Shown one piece after another: positions 11,395 to 23,265 of a DNA stretch of 64,000 nucleotides. The notes beneath the pieces were generated by a model, which was not told the DNA's origin, searched no databases, and was given only the letters and a program-made list of their open reading frames with translations. How positions within the stretch are numbered: position 1 is the first letter of the stretch; each line of letters begins with the position of its first letter. The stretch covers positions 112,045,849 to 112,109,848 of the forward strand of contig NC_050104.1 of the NCBI RefSeq assembly GCF_902167145.1, read 5' to 3'. This DNA is from Zea mays. Its lineage: Eukaryota; Streptophyta; Magnoliopsida; Poales; Poaceae. Made by a program: the position numbers and the translations under genes.

Positions 11395-11743
11395 ACTACT
11401 ACTATTCAGCTGTGCTAATAAATTCAAGCGCATACAAGAGCTAATAATATTTTTTTGTATGGCCATAACTGTTAGGATGTGTCATCTACACTAACCGTCT
11501 AATCGTGCCCCTGATCGGGGGGTTATCCTAACCGTTGGTTGAAGCCTCTGGTCACACGACACCATATAAATAGATTAAGGGGGCCGACGGGTTTAGCCAA
11601 CGCTAATCACTTAACCACAAAAACCCAATTGACACTTTGTAAAGGTCCCCATCACCTAGATGCTCGGAGTGACTGGAAGAGCTGCGACTCATGGCTACGA
11701 TCCCCATCTCCCAACCGAGAATGATATCTGACTCCCCCTGCAG
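11395..11743. other. Unassigned stretch with LTR-like promoter motif
   Basis: It includes CTAACCGTCTAATCG and TAACCGTTGGTTGAAG near 11490-11545, then CATATAAATAGAT near 11562, resembling the promoter part of a small LTR element. No pair of termini could be found. The last bases, CCCCTGCAG, would serve as a splice acceptor for the next entry. Confidence 0.3.
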
Positions 11744-12486
11744 GTGTCAATGAAGGAACCCATCCATCGTCGATCAACAACGGGAACCAGTCTCCTCGTC
11801 ACACGCGAGGAAGTGGTGGAGGAGGATGCGGGTCTTCACTGCAAGACGCCGCTGCAATAGCTGCTGCGATGAACAACAATGAAGGTATGTACCTCTATTT
11901 CTCTCAGTAGAATAGATCTACTTGTCATCAGGGACGGACCCAACCAAAAGTTTGAGTGGGGGCCCAAAATCTGAGTGGGGGCCTAAATACAAGTCTACTT
12001 ACTAATGGATCTTTATAGATACAGTGAATAAGATAAAAACTACACTACAACCAGAAAACCATGCCCCCACTCAGTCCAACGTGGGTCTACCCCTGCTTGT
12101 CATTTAGGATTTGTAGTTACGGATTGGTATTCTAGGGGCTTAAGAATTGATCCTAGTCACTATAGAATCTAACAATAACTACTTTTTCAGGCAAGTTACA
12201 GGTTTGGTGTTCTATTTGTATGGCCATAACTCCTTTCATCAGCATAGGTCTGTGCATCAAATGACTACAGAATTGCTGATACAAGAGCTAATAATATTTT
12301 ATGCGCGTATGTTGCTATTAATTTCCTAGGCTAACCAATATCTTATTCTTCAAATCAGATGACTTCTATTTTGACAAGAAGCAAGCTGTCGTGAATTGGA
12401 TTGAAGGGCATCTAAAGTCTTGTTTGTGGGCAGTAACCAGTGAGGAAGCGGTGAAAAAGGTTCCAAAATCAATGAGCAGCCACTAG
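11744..12486 (+). pseudogene. Two-exon fragment of an unidentified gene
   Basis: Two open segments look like real exons. The first, 11744-11884, is open for 46 codons after a CAG acceptor, Gly/Ser/Asn/Ala-rich, and ends at a GTATGT donor. The second, 12359-12486, begins after a CAG acceptor in the matching phase and is open for 41 codons to TAG; it contains FYFDKKQAVVNWIEGH and CLWAVTSEEAVKK, which look protein-like. A hAT MITE sits in the intron. I do not recognise the family. There is no obvious upstream start exon, so it may be a gene relic, a captured fragment, or the end of a gene with undetected upstream exons. Confidence 0.4.
11929..12095. mobile_element. hAT-type MITE with 8-bp target-site duplication
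   Basis: Termini are CAGGGACGGACCCA and TGGGTCTACCCCTG, imperfect inverted repeats. The element is flanked by an exact CTTGTCAT duplication (11921-11928 and 12096-12103), the 8-bp length typical of hAT elements. Length is 167 bp. Confidence 0.85.
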
Positions 12487-12663
12487 CTGAGCTTGCTGTC
12501 TTGGCTATTGTTGGAGTTACCCGACACGACCGGGGCCTATTACGACACGGTCCGTTTAGAGTATAACTTCGCTAGGTCCGGCTATTTAATTAGACTGTGT
12601 CGGGCTGGCTCTCGTGCCGCAGTCGCGACCAGACACAATACGTCGGCCCATTAGAGACCAAGG

Positions 12664-13760
12664 TATTTTTTTTTGAAAAAGGACACGACAAAAGCTTTGC
12701 CATGACAAAAAATTATTAGAAAGAGACACTTACAAACACCGGAAAGGAAAGACAATACTAGGGGAGAGGGGAGGAGCAAAGAAAAGAAAAGAAGCACTAG
12801 CAAAACAGCCCATTAGAAACCCAGCACGCCACACAAACAAAACACTAAAACTAACTAGAAGCTCTTTGCGGGTTGAAATCTTCTTTGACGAAATTGGCCA
12901 CTTCTCGCTCGCTCTTCTCAAGACCATGAAAGATTCTTCGATTTCTTTCTTTCCAAATCTCCCACCAAAAGTAAATACAGAGACCATCGAATTCCTTGCG
13001 AGCAGTTTTCTCTACTTTTAGTCTGCACTTCCTCCACCATTCATAGACCGACGAGCACTGGTCCAACTTTGGCAGAGAGGAGAGGTTGTACCACGAGCTG
13101 AGCCAACTCCAACACGATTTTGTGAATATACAATCTTTTGCTAGATGGCCCACCGTCTTCGGTTCTCGCTTACAAAGCTTGCAGATAGGATCATTATTCC
13201 AACCTCGCTTCTGAAGATTATTGGCCGTTAGAATTTTTTTATGGAGGAGGGTCCATGCAAAGAACCGACATTTAGGCTCCGTCTTCGCCTTCCAAGCTGG
13301 AGAAAGTTTGAGCTTGGCAAAACTCCCGTGGAACTGAGCCAGGTAAGCACTCTTGGTAGAGTATTCGCCATCTGATTTTGTCTACTTCCTCAATATTTAT
13401 ATGGACTTCATGGATGGCTTCCCAAAGTCTCACAAATTCAATTATTTCAGTTTCCCCAGAAACCGGAGAAATAAGAGAAATCCATGTATTGTCGAGTAGG
13501 GCCTTTTGTACCTTAATGTTTTTGCGCTTTGCCTTAATGAAGAGTGGGGGCAATGAGACGCGCCGCCGTGCCATTAATCCAATTGGAGAACCAGAAAGAA
13601 GCAAGGGTCCCATTGCCAACTGTCACCGAAGTTGAAGCATGAAAAAAGTTCTATCTTCTTTGGTACATGGGGTGTCAAGCCCCGTCCAGGCCCTGTCCCG
13701 GTCTTTCCATTGGAACCAGGTATTTAAATGGCAGAAATAGCCAAAAAAACGAGGACAAGC
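12664..13760 (-). pseudogene. LINE (plant L1-type) ORF2 3' end, degraded
   Basis: Minus-strand frames encode the C-terminal part of a non-LTR retrotransposon polyprotein. The region contains the zf-RVT domain (CRFFAWTLLHKK, CKLCK, then GHLAKDC, a zinc-binding pattern) and an aromatic-rich tail (EWWRKC, FWWEIWKERNRRIF). The upstream part near 13735-13560 includes WKDRDRAWTGLDTP and NGTLASFWFSNW, also typical. There are frameshifts between 13300 and 13560. The 3' end is at a T run near 12664-12674, the complement of a poly(A) tail. The 5' part is missing. The right portion, from 13042, belongs to the tandem duplication. Confidence 0.8.
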
Positions 13761-14252
13761 AGGATTCAAACCATAGTTTGAAATAGGTGACTAGCTACAC
13801 TCTTCTAATATAAGAAACCATAGTCTAATCAATGTAACTCAGATTCATTTGTGTTATAGAGAAACTAAAAACAATGGTAAAAATGATGAGTTGATGACTC
13901 TGCTGCGAGCCCACCTGATCGAGATGCCCTGTAATTTTATCATGTGGTCAGTAATTCATAGTTATATAAGCTGTAGGAGATCAAAGCTATTGACATGTAG
14001 GGGGAAGATCAGTGTGTCCATTATTCTTGACATGATGCATGAAATTTCTGTCCTTTCCAATGGTTTACATGCAATAACTTATGTAGTCTTGTTTTTCGTA
14101 CCTGATTAACTGAAATTATGATGTAAATTAAGCAGTAAAACGTGTCATAATTCACCCGAGGTAGCTAACAAAACTGCTACTGGTAGCCCTTTAATTTGTC
14201 GAATAGTGGTTTCACATGAAATGTTGTCACTTGTTTGTTGTTTCATCTGCCA

Positions 14253-14254
14253 TT

Positions 14255-14286
<32 letters not shown>

Positions 14287-14288
14287 TT
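14253..14288. repeat. (CTTT)n microsatellite
   Basis: Roughly nine TTTC units are in tandem in copy 1. Copy 2 has a shorter run at 29462-29486 ending in a T run, so the tract changed length after duplication. Confidence 0.85.
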
Positions 14289-14640
14289 TGTTCGAATCTT
14301 GGTGAGTGGTTACAGTTAGTTTAGTTGAGGGCTCTTGCTGCATGCTCAAATGTGCAGGTAGCAAGTGCATTTCACTTGAACCCTGTAGTAATTGCTAAAT
14401 TCTCTGTTGATCTATGTAACTGTTCTTAGGCGAATATTTCTAGTATCCACTTTTATTTCAGATGCATATCATTTTCACCTAGTGCAGTTTGTGTTTTAAG
14501 CTTAACCACATGGGCTGCAGAGCATCCCAAAATGCGTAGAGCTGAGAGTTTACCAACTTATGATGGTGTAAGTTTTTTCCAGATAATGTAAATTACCTTT
14601 CTTACTTTCTAATATTATGATAAAAAATTTCATTGTTTTA

Positions 14641-14775
14641 ATGACGTCGCTTTGGCGACGCCTAGACATCCAGGCGGTGGACCAACGCCTAGGCGCCTTG
14701 CTCACCTACCTCGTCTAGGCATCGCCTAAGCGTATAGACGGCAGTCCAACGCCTTGTCTCGTCATACCGCTTTAA
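14641..14775. mobile_element. GCCTAGGCG-rich palindromic insert, MITE-like (copy 1)
   Basis: GCGACGCCTAG, GCCTAGGCGCC, CGTCTAGGC and similar palindromic units recur, flanked by TGTTTTAA and CTTTAAAAACA. The same insert sits at the equivalent place in copy 2 (29841-29970), so it predates the duplication. No clean terminal repeats or target-site duplication was found. Confidence 0.5.
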
Positions 14776-14966
14776 AAACATGAATATTTACATCACTTGA
14801 TAACTATACTTCTTACTTTGGCACATTACAATGTTGGTACGATTAGCTAAGGCACTATTTACATTTCATAAACCAATCACTCTTAGAAGTCCAGAGTTCG
14901 GGTGAGAGATGCTATTCTAATATCAGAATCAACTAAAGTCATTACCTTCAAACTTATGTATATATC

Positions 14967-15513
14967 TGTTGACACCCTTTTGGGTGCCAAACACTCAACA
15001 AGAACCAGCAGCGGTGCTCTCCGCAAAGGCGCGGACGGTCCGCGGCCAGGGGGCGGCGAAGGGTCATCGACGGCGCCGGGATCTCGCTCCCGGGAGGGAC
15101 CCCGTCGGGGAGGAGAGATCCTAGGAGTTGTCTAGGCTCGGCAGGCCGACTTAGACTCTTCTAATCAACGTAGAGTCGAAGAGAAGCGAAGAATTTGGGA
15201 TTAGAAGGCTAAACTAGAACTACACCTAATTGTACATGAAATAAATGCGAAATAGAAGTGTTATTGATTCGATTGATAATTACAAATCGGTCGTATACCT
15301 CTGTAGTTATAGAGGAGGGGGGCTGGACCCGTTACAAACAAACTCCCCGAGCTAATCCCGCGAATTTCGTCAACAAACATGGCAAGAAACTTGGAACCCT
15401 AATCTGTTCTGCACGCGCGCGGACCGTCCGGCCCACAGGCGCGGACCGTCCGGACCGCGGACCGTCCGGCCCCAGGGCCAGACCGTCCGGTAGTCTCTTT
15501 TTGGTGCCCAACA
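14967..15513 (-). mobile_element. Solo LTR (547 bp) of the gag-only family
   Basis: TGTTGACACC at the left and GCCCAACA at the right are flanked by an exact ATATC duplication (14962-14966, 15514-15518). The sequence resembles the LTRs at 39471 and 43076, including the AAACACTCAACAAGAACC block and CGGACCGTCC palindromes. Copy 2 of the tandem duplication has the uninterrupted site, so insertion followed the duplication. Strand is given by comparison with the full element. Confidence 0.9.
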
Positions 15514-16078
15514 ATATCTTTTCTTCAAAAGAAAGTAAAAATGTCTCTCAGTATGCTGCTTTGTTTTCATTGGACCGTCACTATCTTTCTTATAGTTCCT
15601 TGTCTGCCGAGGAAGATAGGGATGTGTGGGAGATGACAGGGCCAAGAGTCTCTCCCTCCTAACGGCTCCTATTTTTGGATTATAGTCTTAGGGGGTTGAT
15701 TTAATAGTTTGTTTCCTATGGATATCTTTTTGTATTTTCTTTTCTGGGCCACATAAGGTGGTATTTTTATCCTATATCGGTCTATTTTGGACTCTCTTTT
15801 CTTCTCAATATAATGCTACACAACTTTTCTGTGAGTTCGAGAAAAAAAATCCATATCTGCTAACTAGTTTGTTGTTACATAAAAAGTATCAACTAATGTT
15901 CATCAAACATATGCCCTAAAGAACATTTCACCCTATGTGACCAAATCACTGATGCAGGGTTGTTGTCAACCAATGTGCACATATTCAGACTTCAATATTC
16001 ACAAATCACGGGCTCATGCCTCCATTGTTCACCTTTTACTTGCGCTAAAAAACTATTAACCTTTTGCTGGTCTGTTAC

Positions 16079-17141
16079 TGTCGGTACCGACAGTTAGGGG
16101 TATTCCCTTCCTACGGTATAAAGGCGTCGTTGCTATGCAACAGCGCCCCCCGATCGCACAAGAAGCAGCACCTGACCCCACCACAAGGGTGGGGTTAGGA
16201 GCACCGCGTGGCAAGAGGAGATAAAACTCCCCAGGAGGCATCGGTAGGACCTGACCTCCGTAGAGGAGCGCCGGACCTCTGTGCTATCGGGACCAGGGCT
16301 CGCAAAAGAGCATACCAGGTCCCTCGGGTAGGTCCCAGGTCCCTTAGGGTAGGGATCGGGCCCTGGCAGAGCTCCGAGATCTGGGAGACCTCGGCGTGAA
16401 TGGGGGTCCGGTGCTGGCACGTGTCCACCTCTCGAGGGGGACTTTCTGCTCAAACGGAGCTCCTTTGCCTAAGGCCCGTGACGAGAGCTAATGGGTCGTG
16501 CCTGACGTAAGGCCCGCGCAACCGCTCGACCTCAGGATTTATTGCGGAGGGGACACGCCGCCTGCCACTACACTGACAGGTGACAAGCCCCTTGGCATTA
16601 AATGTGCCTTGTCCAATCCGTTGGCAGGCAGCGTCAGGGTCGTCTGGTAGGCGGCACGCTTGAATAGTCTACTAGCGGATTGCGAGCCGGTTCGGAGCAA
16701 AGCACTGCACCCATCTTCTCTTCCGCCAGAAGCTTCCCCTGTACACTAAGGATACACAGATCTTGGGCATCAGGGCGCAAGAGGATTGTCTCAACAACAG
16801 ATATTAGAGGATCCAAGCACTATATTTTTTATGTCCCTGGGCCCACATGTCGGGGCCCAGTCCCTTTGTGCATGCCCCCCTTCAGTTATAAAAGGGGAGG
16901 CATGCGACGTTACACACACACACGCAATCAAAGACTACTAGCTCATACAATCCCTCAAACAATACATCTCACAGTGGAGTAGGGTATTACGCTCCGGCGA
17001 CCCGAACCACTCTAAATCCCTGTGTGTTCTTGTCCACTGCTCCTTCTCTCCATCGATCAAGCAAAATGCCTAAGCCCCTCCTCATCTCAGGACTTAGGGC
17101 GGGTGCACTCCACCACCCGGCCGGAGATCTACTCTCCGACA
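16079..17141 (+). repeat. 5' LTR of the Tat element
   Basis: It starts TGTCGGTACCGACAG, itself a palindrome, and ends ACTCTCCGACA. A TATA box, TATAAAAGG, lies at 16887-16895, and a short CA repeat follows it. Confidence 0.95.
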
Positions 17142-17161
17142 TTTGGCACGCCAGGTAGGGG
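17142..17161 (+). other. Primer binding site region of the Tat element
   Basis: TTGGCACGCCAGGTAGGGG follows directly after the LTR, the usual PBS position. The layout resembles PBS sequences of other grass Tat elements, but I could not assign the primer tRNA. Confidence 0.6.
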
Positions 17162-17202
17162 CCTAGGCGTTAGGTTTTCGCTTGTATCTCCAGCTCAGCA
17201 TC

Positions 17203-18848
17203 ATGGTCCGTATCGCCGAGCACCGCGGCGAAACCTCTGAAAGTTTCTCCATGGAGGAGGAGGATGCATCTTCTACGCCGCAGAGTTCTGGCCATCCGAC
17301 GCTTGGTGTTGCAGCCATGCACCCTGCGCAACGGCACACGCCAGAGTGGGCGTCCCAGACTCCGACGAGGGACACCCCCGCCAGAGCGCTTTCTGTGGCC
17401 AGAGAACTGTTGCGCCACTTGCCTAGCCTCACGGCTTCCCCAGGGGCTATGAGGCAGTGGCGTGGCGATGTAGATCGCCTCCTCGGCATGGCGCTCTCTG
17501 GCTCGGTCAGACCCAGGCCTCGATCGTCCTGGCATCGACGCGAAGCATCTACCCCGGAGCGTACGTCCTCAGTAAGGATTGCCCCGACTGGAGACTTGCG
17601 GGATGAACTCAACCGCAGACGCACAGGCAGAGATGCCTATGCCTCTTTGGGGAAGACGCGTGGGCGCTGCGGCAATCTCGGGCAAGATTCCGCAGCGGTT
17701 CCACCGCGGGTCCTAGGGGATGCTCAATTCCAGACCAGTATCCCGTTGGCCGGAGTGGGTTGTGCTGCCCTAGCAGACCATCTCCGCTCGGCGTCGTGGC
17801 CGCCCAAGTTTCGACCACATCTGCTGGAGGAGTACGATGGCACGATGAACCCATCAGAATTCCTCCAAGTTTATGTCACCGCCATCATGGCGGCGGGTGG
17901 AGACACCGCTGTATTGGCAACCTACTTCCATGTGGCCCTGTTTGGACCAGCCCGGACTTGGCTCATGAATCAAGCCCCAGGATCCATCTGATCCTGGGAA
18001 GAGCTCTATGCGCGGTTCATGGTGAACTTCGCCAGCGCTTACCAGCGGCACAGAGTGGAGGCACACCTCCACGCAGTGAGGCAGGGGCCCGGGGAGATCC
18101 TCCGAGCGCTCATTTCCCGCTTCACCAAGGTACGTGGGACAATCCCCCATATTTCGGATGCTTCCATCATCTCCGCTTTCCGCCATGGGGTACGCGATGA
18201 GAAGATGTTGGAAAAATTGGCCACACGCGATGTGGACGACGTCACCACACTCCTCGCTCTGGCTAACAAGTGTGCCAGAGCCGCCGAGGGCCGTGCTTGG
18301 CACACGGCACCACAGGTGGAGGTTACCAAGATGGGCGACTCGGATGTCGTCACCCAGGGCGGGAGCAGGAAGAAAAAGAAAAGCAAGAACCACGACCACA
18401 AAAAGCCAGGTTCACTGTTTCAGTTGCTGCCGCCACCGCTGGGGGCCAGGGCGAGCGCGACAAGCGCCCACGGCCCCAGGGTTACAGCGGTGATACGTGC
18501 CCAGTGCACCCCAAGAGCCGCCACCGAGCCGCCAACTGCCGTGAGATTATCAAACTCGCACGGCGCGTCAGCGAGCGGCGCGAGCTGTCCCTCAAGGATG
18601 GCACGTCGCCCCACCACCGACCAAGCCAGAATGGAGTTGACGAGAAAACCATGGCTATGATAGGACCAGACCTTGGCTACCAGTCGCCCGAGGGGTGCCT
18701 AAAGGACGTTTCCACCAGAGATTCCGACTCCAGCGACGGTGGCGACCGTTGCAAGAAGCTGTACGTAATGTATGGCGGAAGCTGGGAGCTCACCTCCCGC
18801 AGGAGTGTCAAGTCCCTATGCCGGGAAGTACTTTCGGCAGTCCCATGA
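17203..18848 (+). pseudogene. gag of the Tat element, interrupted
   Basis: Gag forms the virus-like particle. The frame opens at ATG 17203 and contains the Retrotrans_gag region (about 17770-18300; for example SEFLQVYVTAI and ALFGPARTWL on one side and YQRHRVEAHLHAVRQG on the other). An in-frame TGA at 17989-17991 interrupts it at a CpG-decay-type site. A frameshift near 18400 moves the remainder to another frame, where a short Cys/His cluster (CPVHPKSRHRAANC) stands in place of a zinc knuckle. The product would be nonfunctional. Confidence 0.85.
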
Positions 18849-20938
18849 GTCCCCAAAACTGCTCCGCACTAACGGTGGAGGAGCACTACCATCTCCTTCG
18901 GGGCATCCGACTACATCACGTGTTGATCGACGGAGGGGCCGACCTCAATGTTATTAGCCACACAGCATTCAGACAGCTGCAGGTCCCAGGGTCACGGCTG
19001 GGGCCTTCCCGCCCATTTTCCAGGGTGGGTCCGCAGCCCGTATACCCCCTCGGGAGCAAAACGCTCCTGGTTACATTTGAGACGGAGGAGAACTTCCGTA
19101 CAGAAAACGTCCAGTTCGACGTCGCGGAGGTCAACCTCCCTTTTAATGCCATCATCGAGAGGCTGGCCCTGTACCGGTTCATGGCCATTGCCCATTATGG
19201 GTACTTGGTCCTCAAGATGCCGTCCCCCGCTGGGATCCTCACCATGCAAGGTGACCGCACCGCCGCTCTAGCAGCCGTTGAGAAGCTACACACTCTGGCG
19301 GCCGAGATCACTCGACCGGACGACGGGGGAAGAGGCCCCAGTGCCAAGGCGCCCTCTAAGGCGCCGAAAGTGCAGCCGACCGGGGCAGACGGTGGGCCCA
19401 CGAAGACCATCCAGGTCGGCGTAGACTCCTCCCAGACCACCCGCATCGCAGGGGATCTGGGAGAAAAATAGGAACTCGCGCTCGTCGCCTTCCTCCAAGC
19501 AAATGCCGACGTCTTCGCTTAGGAGCCATCGCAAATGCGGGGAATCCCCAGGGAGGTGATCGATCACCAACTAAAGGTTTACCCGGACGCCAAGCCAGTA
19601 AGCCAGAAGCCACGAAGACAGTCCGTGGAACGGCAGGACTTCATCCGAGAGGAAGTCCGGAAGCTATTGCACGCGGGCTTTATTGAAGAGGTTCATCACC
19701 CGGTGTGGTTGGCCAACCCAGTTGTCGTGCCAAAGGCCAACAGAAAGCTTCGGATGTGCATCGACTACACCAGCCTGAATAAGGCATGCCCCAAGGACCC
19801 GTATCCACTACCGCGTATAGATCAGATTGTGGACTCTACTTCGGGATGCGACCTCTTATCCTTCTTGGACGCTTACTCTAGTTTCCACCAAATCCGGATG
19901 GCTAAGGAGGATAGGAAGCATACCACTTTTGTAACAGTAGATGGACTATACTGTTATGTTGTAATGCCCTACGGTCTGATGAATGCCTTGTCGACCTTTG
20001 TACGGACAATGAGCAAGACCTTCGGGGATCTGATCCAGGATAAGGTGGAAATTTACGTCGATGACATCGTGGTCAAGACTAGGGAAAGGTCGGCTGTAGT
20101 GGAAGACCTGGCCCTGGTTTTCGGCAAGCTACGGGCAACCCGCACCAAACTGAACTTGGAGAAATGCATCTTCGGTGTATCGGCAGGGAAGTTGCTGGGT
20201 TTCCTGGTTTCATACCGAGGCATTGAAGCTAACCCGGAGAAAATCAAGGCTATTGAGGTAATGAGGCCTCCCACTCGTGTTAAGGACATCCAAAAGCTTA
20301 CCAGGTCGCTGGCAGCCCTTAGCCGCTTCATTTCAAGGTTGGCTGAGAGGGCACTGCCTTTCTTCAAGCTCCTGCGAAAATTAGGCCCATTTGCCTGGTC
20401 CAAAGAGGCGGAACAAGCCTTCAGGGAACTGAAGCAGCACTTAGCTTCCCTGCCGATCCTAGTTGCTCCAGAACCAGGAGAGCCGCTATACCTATACATT
20501 GTGGTAGCAGCGGAAGCAGTAAGCATGGTGTTAGTCGACGAGAGGGGAGCACAAGGAGGACAAGAACCTGGAAGTCTAGGGGTGGCTATAGATTCTCGGG
20601 CTATCCAAAAGCCGGTCTACTACGTCAACGAGGTCCTCCACGAGGCAAAAGCCAGGTACCTCGAGACACACAAACTCCTCTATGTCGTGTTGGTCGCGTC
20701 CAGGAAGCTGCGTCATTATTTCCAAGCGCACAAGGTTGTGGTGGTGACCTCCTTCCCGTTAAAGGCCATCCTCTACAACCCAAACGCCACTGGCAACATC
20801 GCCAAGTGGGCAGCAGAGCTCGCCGAGTTCCAACTGGACTTCCAACCCCGCCATGCCATCAAAAGTCAGATCCTGGCCGACTTCATCGTGGAATGGACTC
20901 CACCCCCGTGTACCCCCGGGGGCCAGATCCCGCACTAG
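18849..20938 (+). pseudogene. Protease, reverse transcriptase and RNase H of the Tat element, interrupted
   Basis: The protease region reads HHVLIDGGADLNVIS near 18915-18960, with the aspartyl active site as DGG. Reverse transcriptase follows from about 19560 with CIDYTSLNKACPKDPYPLPR and the catalytic YVDDIV near 20055, then the Ty3-type RNase H and connection region to 20938. TAG stops at 19469-19471 and near 19519 split protease from RT, and both fit C-to-T or G-to-A decay. The RT block from 19535 to 20938 is open for 467 codons. Confidence 0.9.
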
Positions 20939-21864
20939 GACCCGTACCGGTGGAGCGCAGGGACCCGATCTTCACCGAGCCCCACTGGACGCTCTTCTTC
21001 GATGGGTCCGCCCGCCAGCAGAGTGCTGGCGCGGGAGTAGTCCTCGCCGACCCAGGCGGCAATCAGCTGCAGTATGTGGTGCGACTTGAATTCAAGGCCA
21101 CCAACAATATGGCGGAGTATGAGGCACTGATCTTCGGCCTAACCGCAGCCCTATCCCTGGGGGTCCGTCAACTCCTCGTGAGGGGGGACTCCCAACTCGT
21201 CATCAAGCAGGTTCGCGGAGAATGTAGCTGCAACGAGCCTAGACTCGCAGCTTACCTCCTCCATGTGAGGAAGCTGGAGAAGGATTTCACGACCCTGGAA
21301 CTTCAACACGTTCCCCGGGCCGACAACTCAACAGCAGATGACCTCTCCCAGAGGGCATCAACTCGAGCACCCATGCCCGAGGGTGCCTTAGAAAGGCGGC
21401 TACTGAGACCCACCGCCCAGCCGGCCAGACTGGACGAAGGGGGCGAGACCGGCACCTCGAAGCCAGCGGTCCCGGTGGCGCCCCAAGACCCACCAAAGGT
21501 TGTGTGTGCTCTGGGGGACCCCCCTGACCCCTTAGCGCCGCAGTCGGCAACTCAGAGTGGTCCCGATGCATGGATCCCCAAGATCCGGGACTACCTGAAG
21601 GAAAATATCCTTCCCGAAGACCATGTCTCCGCTGAGCGCATAGTGCGGTTGGCTAAGCGATACACGATGGTAGAAGGAGGTCTCTACCGCTGTGGTGCCA
21701 ACGACATTCTCATGCGGTGCATTACCCAGGAAGAAGGCCGTGAGTTACTCACGGAGATCCATGGAGGGGAGTGTGGAAGTCATTCTTCATCCCGCACGTT
21801 GGTCGGTAAGGCCTTCCGGCATGGTTTTTATTGGCCAACCGCCCTCCAGGATGGGCCGAGCTAG
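20939..21864 (+). pseudogene. Second, archaeal-type RNase H (aRNH) of the Tat element
   Basis: The frame includes TLFFDGSARQQSAGAG, NNMAEYEALIFGL, RGDSQLVIKQV and RADNSTADDLS, carrying the expected acidic residues. An additional plant-like aRNH between RNase H and integrase is the known hallmark of Tat elements. It is in a different frame from RT, so a frameshift lies near 20930. The frame ends at a shifted TAG at 21864, just before the integrase zinc domain. Confidence 0.88.
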
Positions 21865-22800
21865 TAAAGTCCTGTGAAGCGTGCCAGTTCCACGCAAAGC
21901 AGATACACACACCAGCTCAGGCTCTGCAAATGATCCCGCCCTCCTGGCCGTTTGTTGTATGGGGGGTGGGGGTGGATATCCTGGGACCATTCCCTAAGGC
22001 TGTCGGCGGGTACCGGTACCTATTTGTCGCCATCGACAAATTCACTAAGTGGCCGAAAGCCACCCCTATGGTCAGCATCACCCAGGACGTTGTTGTTGCT
22101 TTCCTCAAGTCGATCGTCTGCAGGTTCGGGGTCCCAAGTCGTATCATTACAGACAATGGGACCCAGTTTACAAGCCGAGTCTTCTAGGAATACTGTGAAG
22201 GCATCGGCACCTGGCTCTGCTTTGCGTCCGTGGCTCACCCCAGGAGCAATGGACAAGTGGAGAGAGCAAATGTGGAGATCCTCAGGGGACTCAAGACACG
22301 TACTTATGACTGCTTGAGAAAGCATGGCGCAAATTGGGTCAGCGAGCTGCCCTCCGTGCTATGGGGGAACCGAACCACACCCAGTCGAGCCATCGGGGAG
22401 ACCCCATTCTTCCTGGTCTACGGGGCTGAGGCCTGCCTCCCCCCAGAAATCATTATGGGCTCTCCGCGGGCCCAGTCGTTCGATGAGTCTGCGCAAGAAC
22501 AGCTACGACGCGAAGACGTGGACTTCATCGACAGACACAGGTGGTGAGCATCAGTCCGAAACGCACGGTACAGCCAGGCGCTCAGGCGCTACCACCAAAG
22601 GTTCGTGCATAGTAGGAAGTTTGAAGTCGGGGACCTAGTTCTAAGGCGAATTCTGAACCGAGAAGGGCTCCACAAGCTCTCCCCCAGCTGGGAAGGACCT
22701 TCAAGGTGACAGAAATATGCCGCCCCGGATGCGTTCGCCTTGCCACAGATAACAGAGTATCTCTCCCAAACCCCTGGAATATAGAGCATCTCCGGCTGTC
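21831..22800 (+). pseudogene. Integrase of the Tat element, interrupted
   Basis: The zinc-binding end CEACQFH is near 21870. The catalytic core shows VDILGPF, IDKFTKWPKA, ITDNGTQF and RSNGQVERAN, giving the D, D and E positions. A TAG at 22185-22187 interrupts the core, a TGA at 22545-22547 follows, and a frameshift near 22700 breaks the C-terminal domain. The catalytic residues are there but no single frame covers them. Confidence 0.88.
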
Positions 22801-23265
22801 TCCCACCTTGGCTGGTATGGCGACATCCGAATCAGGTAACCAGACTCGGCAATTAGGCGATGGGATGGTTAGGGGCCGTATGGCCGCATGGTCAAGGACC
22901 ATAAAGACTAACACACGCCCCACCGCCCTGTTGCCAGCCTGGTTGCGTGAATCAAAGGATAAGGAATACCAGATGGCGGACCTTATGGGTGCGCTGTTAA
23001 AGATACCTGGCCTAGGCCGTATGCAGTAATGGCACCGGTGCCACCTTAAGGATCCTGGCATCCGATCCCGACAAGTCGAGGCCATATCCCAGGGGGCCAA
23101 GTACCAGGAAAGAAGCCGGCAACAATGCATATAGCAGAAAAAAGAGGCATGCAGACAAGTTGTAATGTCACCGACAAGTAGTACCTAAAGAGTATCTTGC
23201 AAAATCAAAGACATATTGCAACCCCCTCCCCAGGGGAACCCTCGTTTTTCTCCATACAGGCCTAG

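Larger units (their letters stand above)
13042..16078. repeat. Tandem duplication, copy 1 (left part)
   Basis: The sequence from CATAGACCGACGAGC is repeated from 28241, and the two copies stay collinear through the LINE fragment, the CTTT microsatellite, the GCCTAGGCG palindromic insert and beyond. Copy 1 holds two later insertions: a solo LTR at 14967-15513 and a 12-kb Ty3 element after 16078. Copy 1 continues at 28037-28240 on the far side of that element. Confidence 0.92.
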
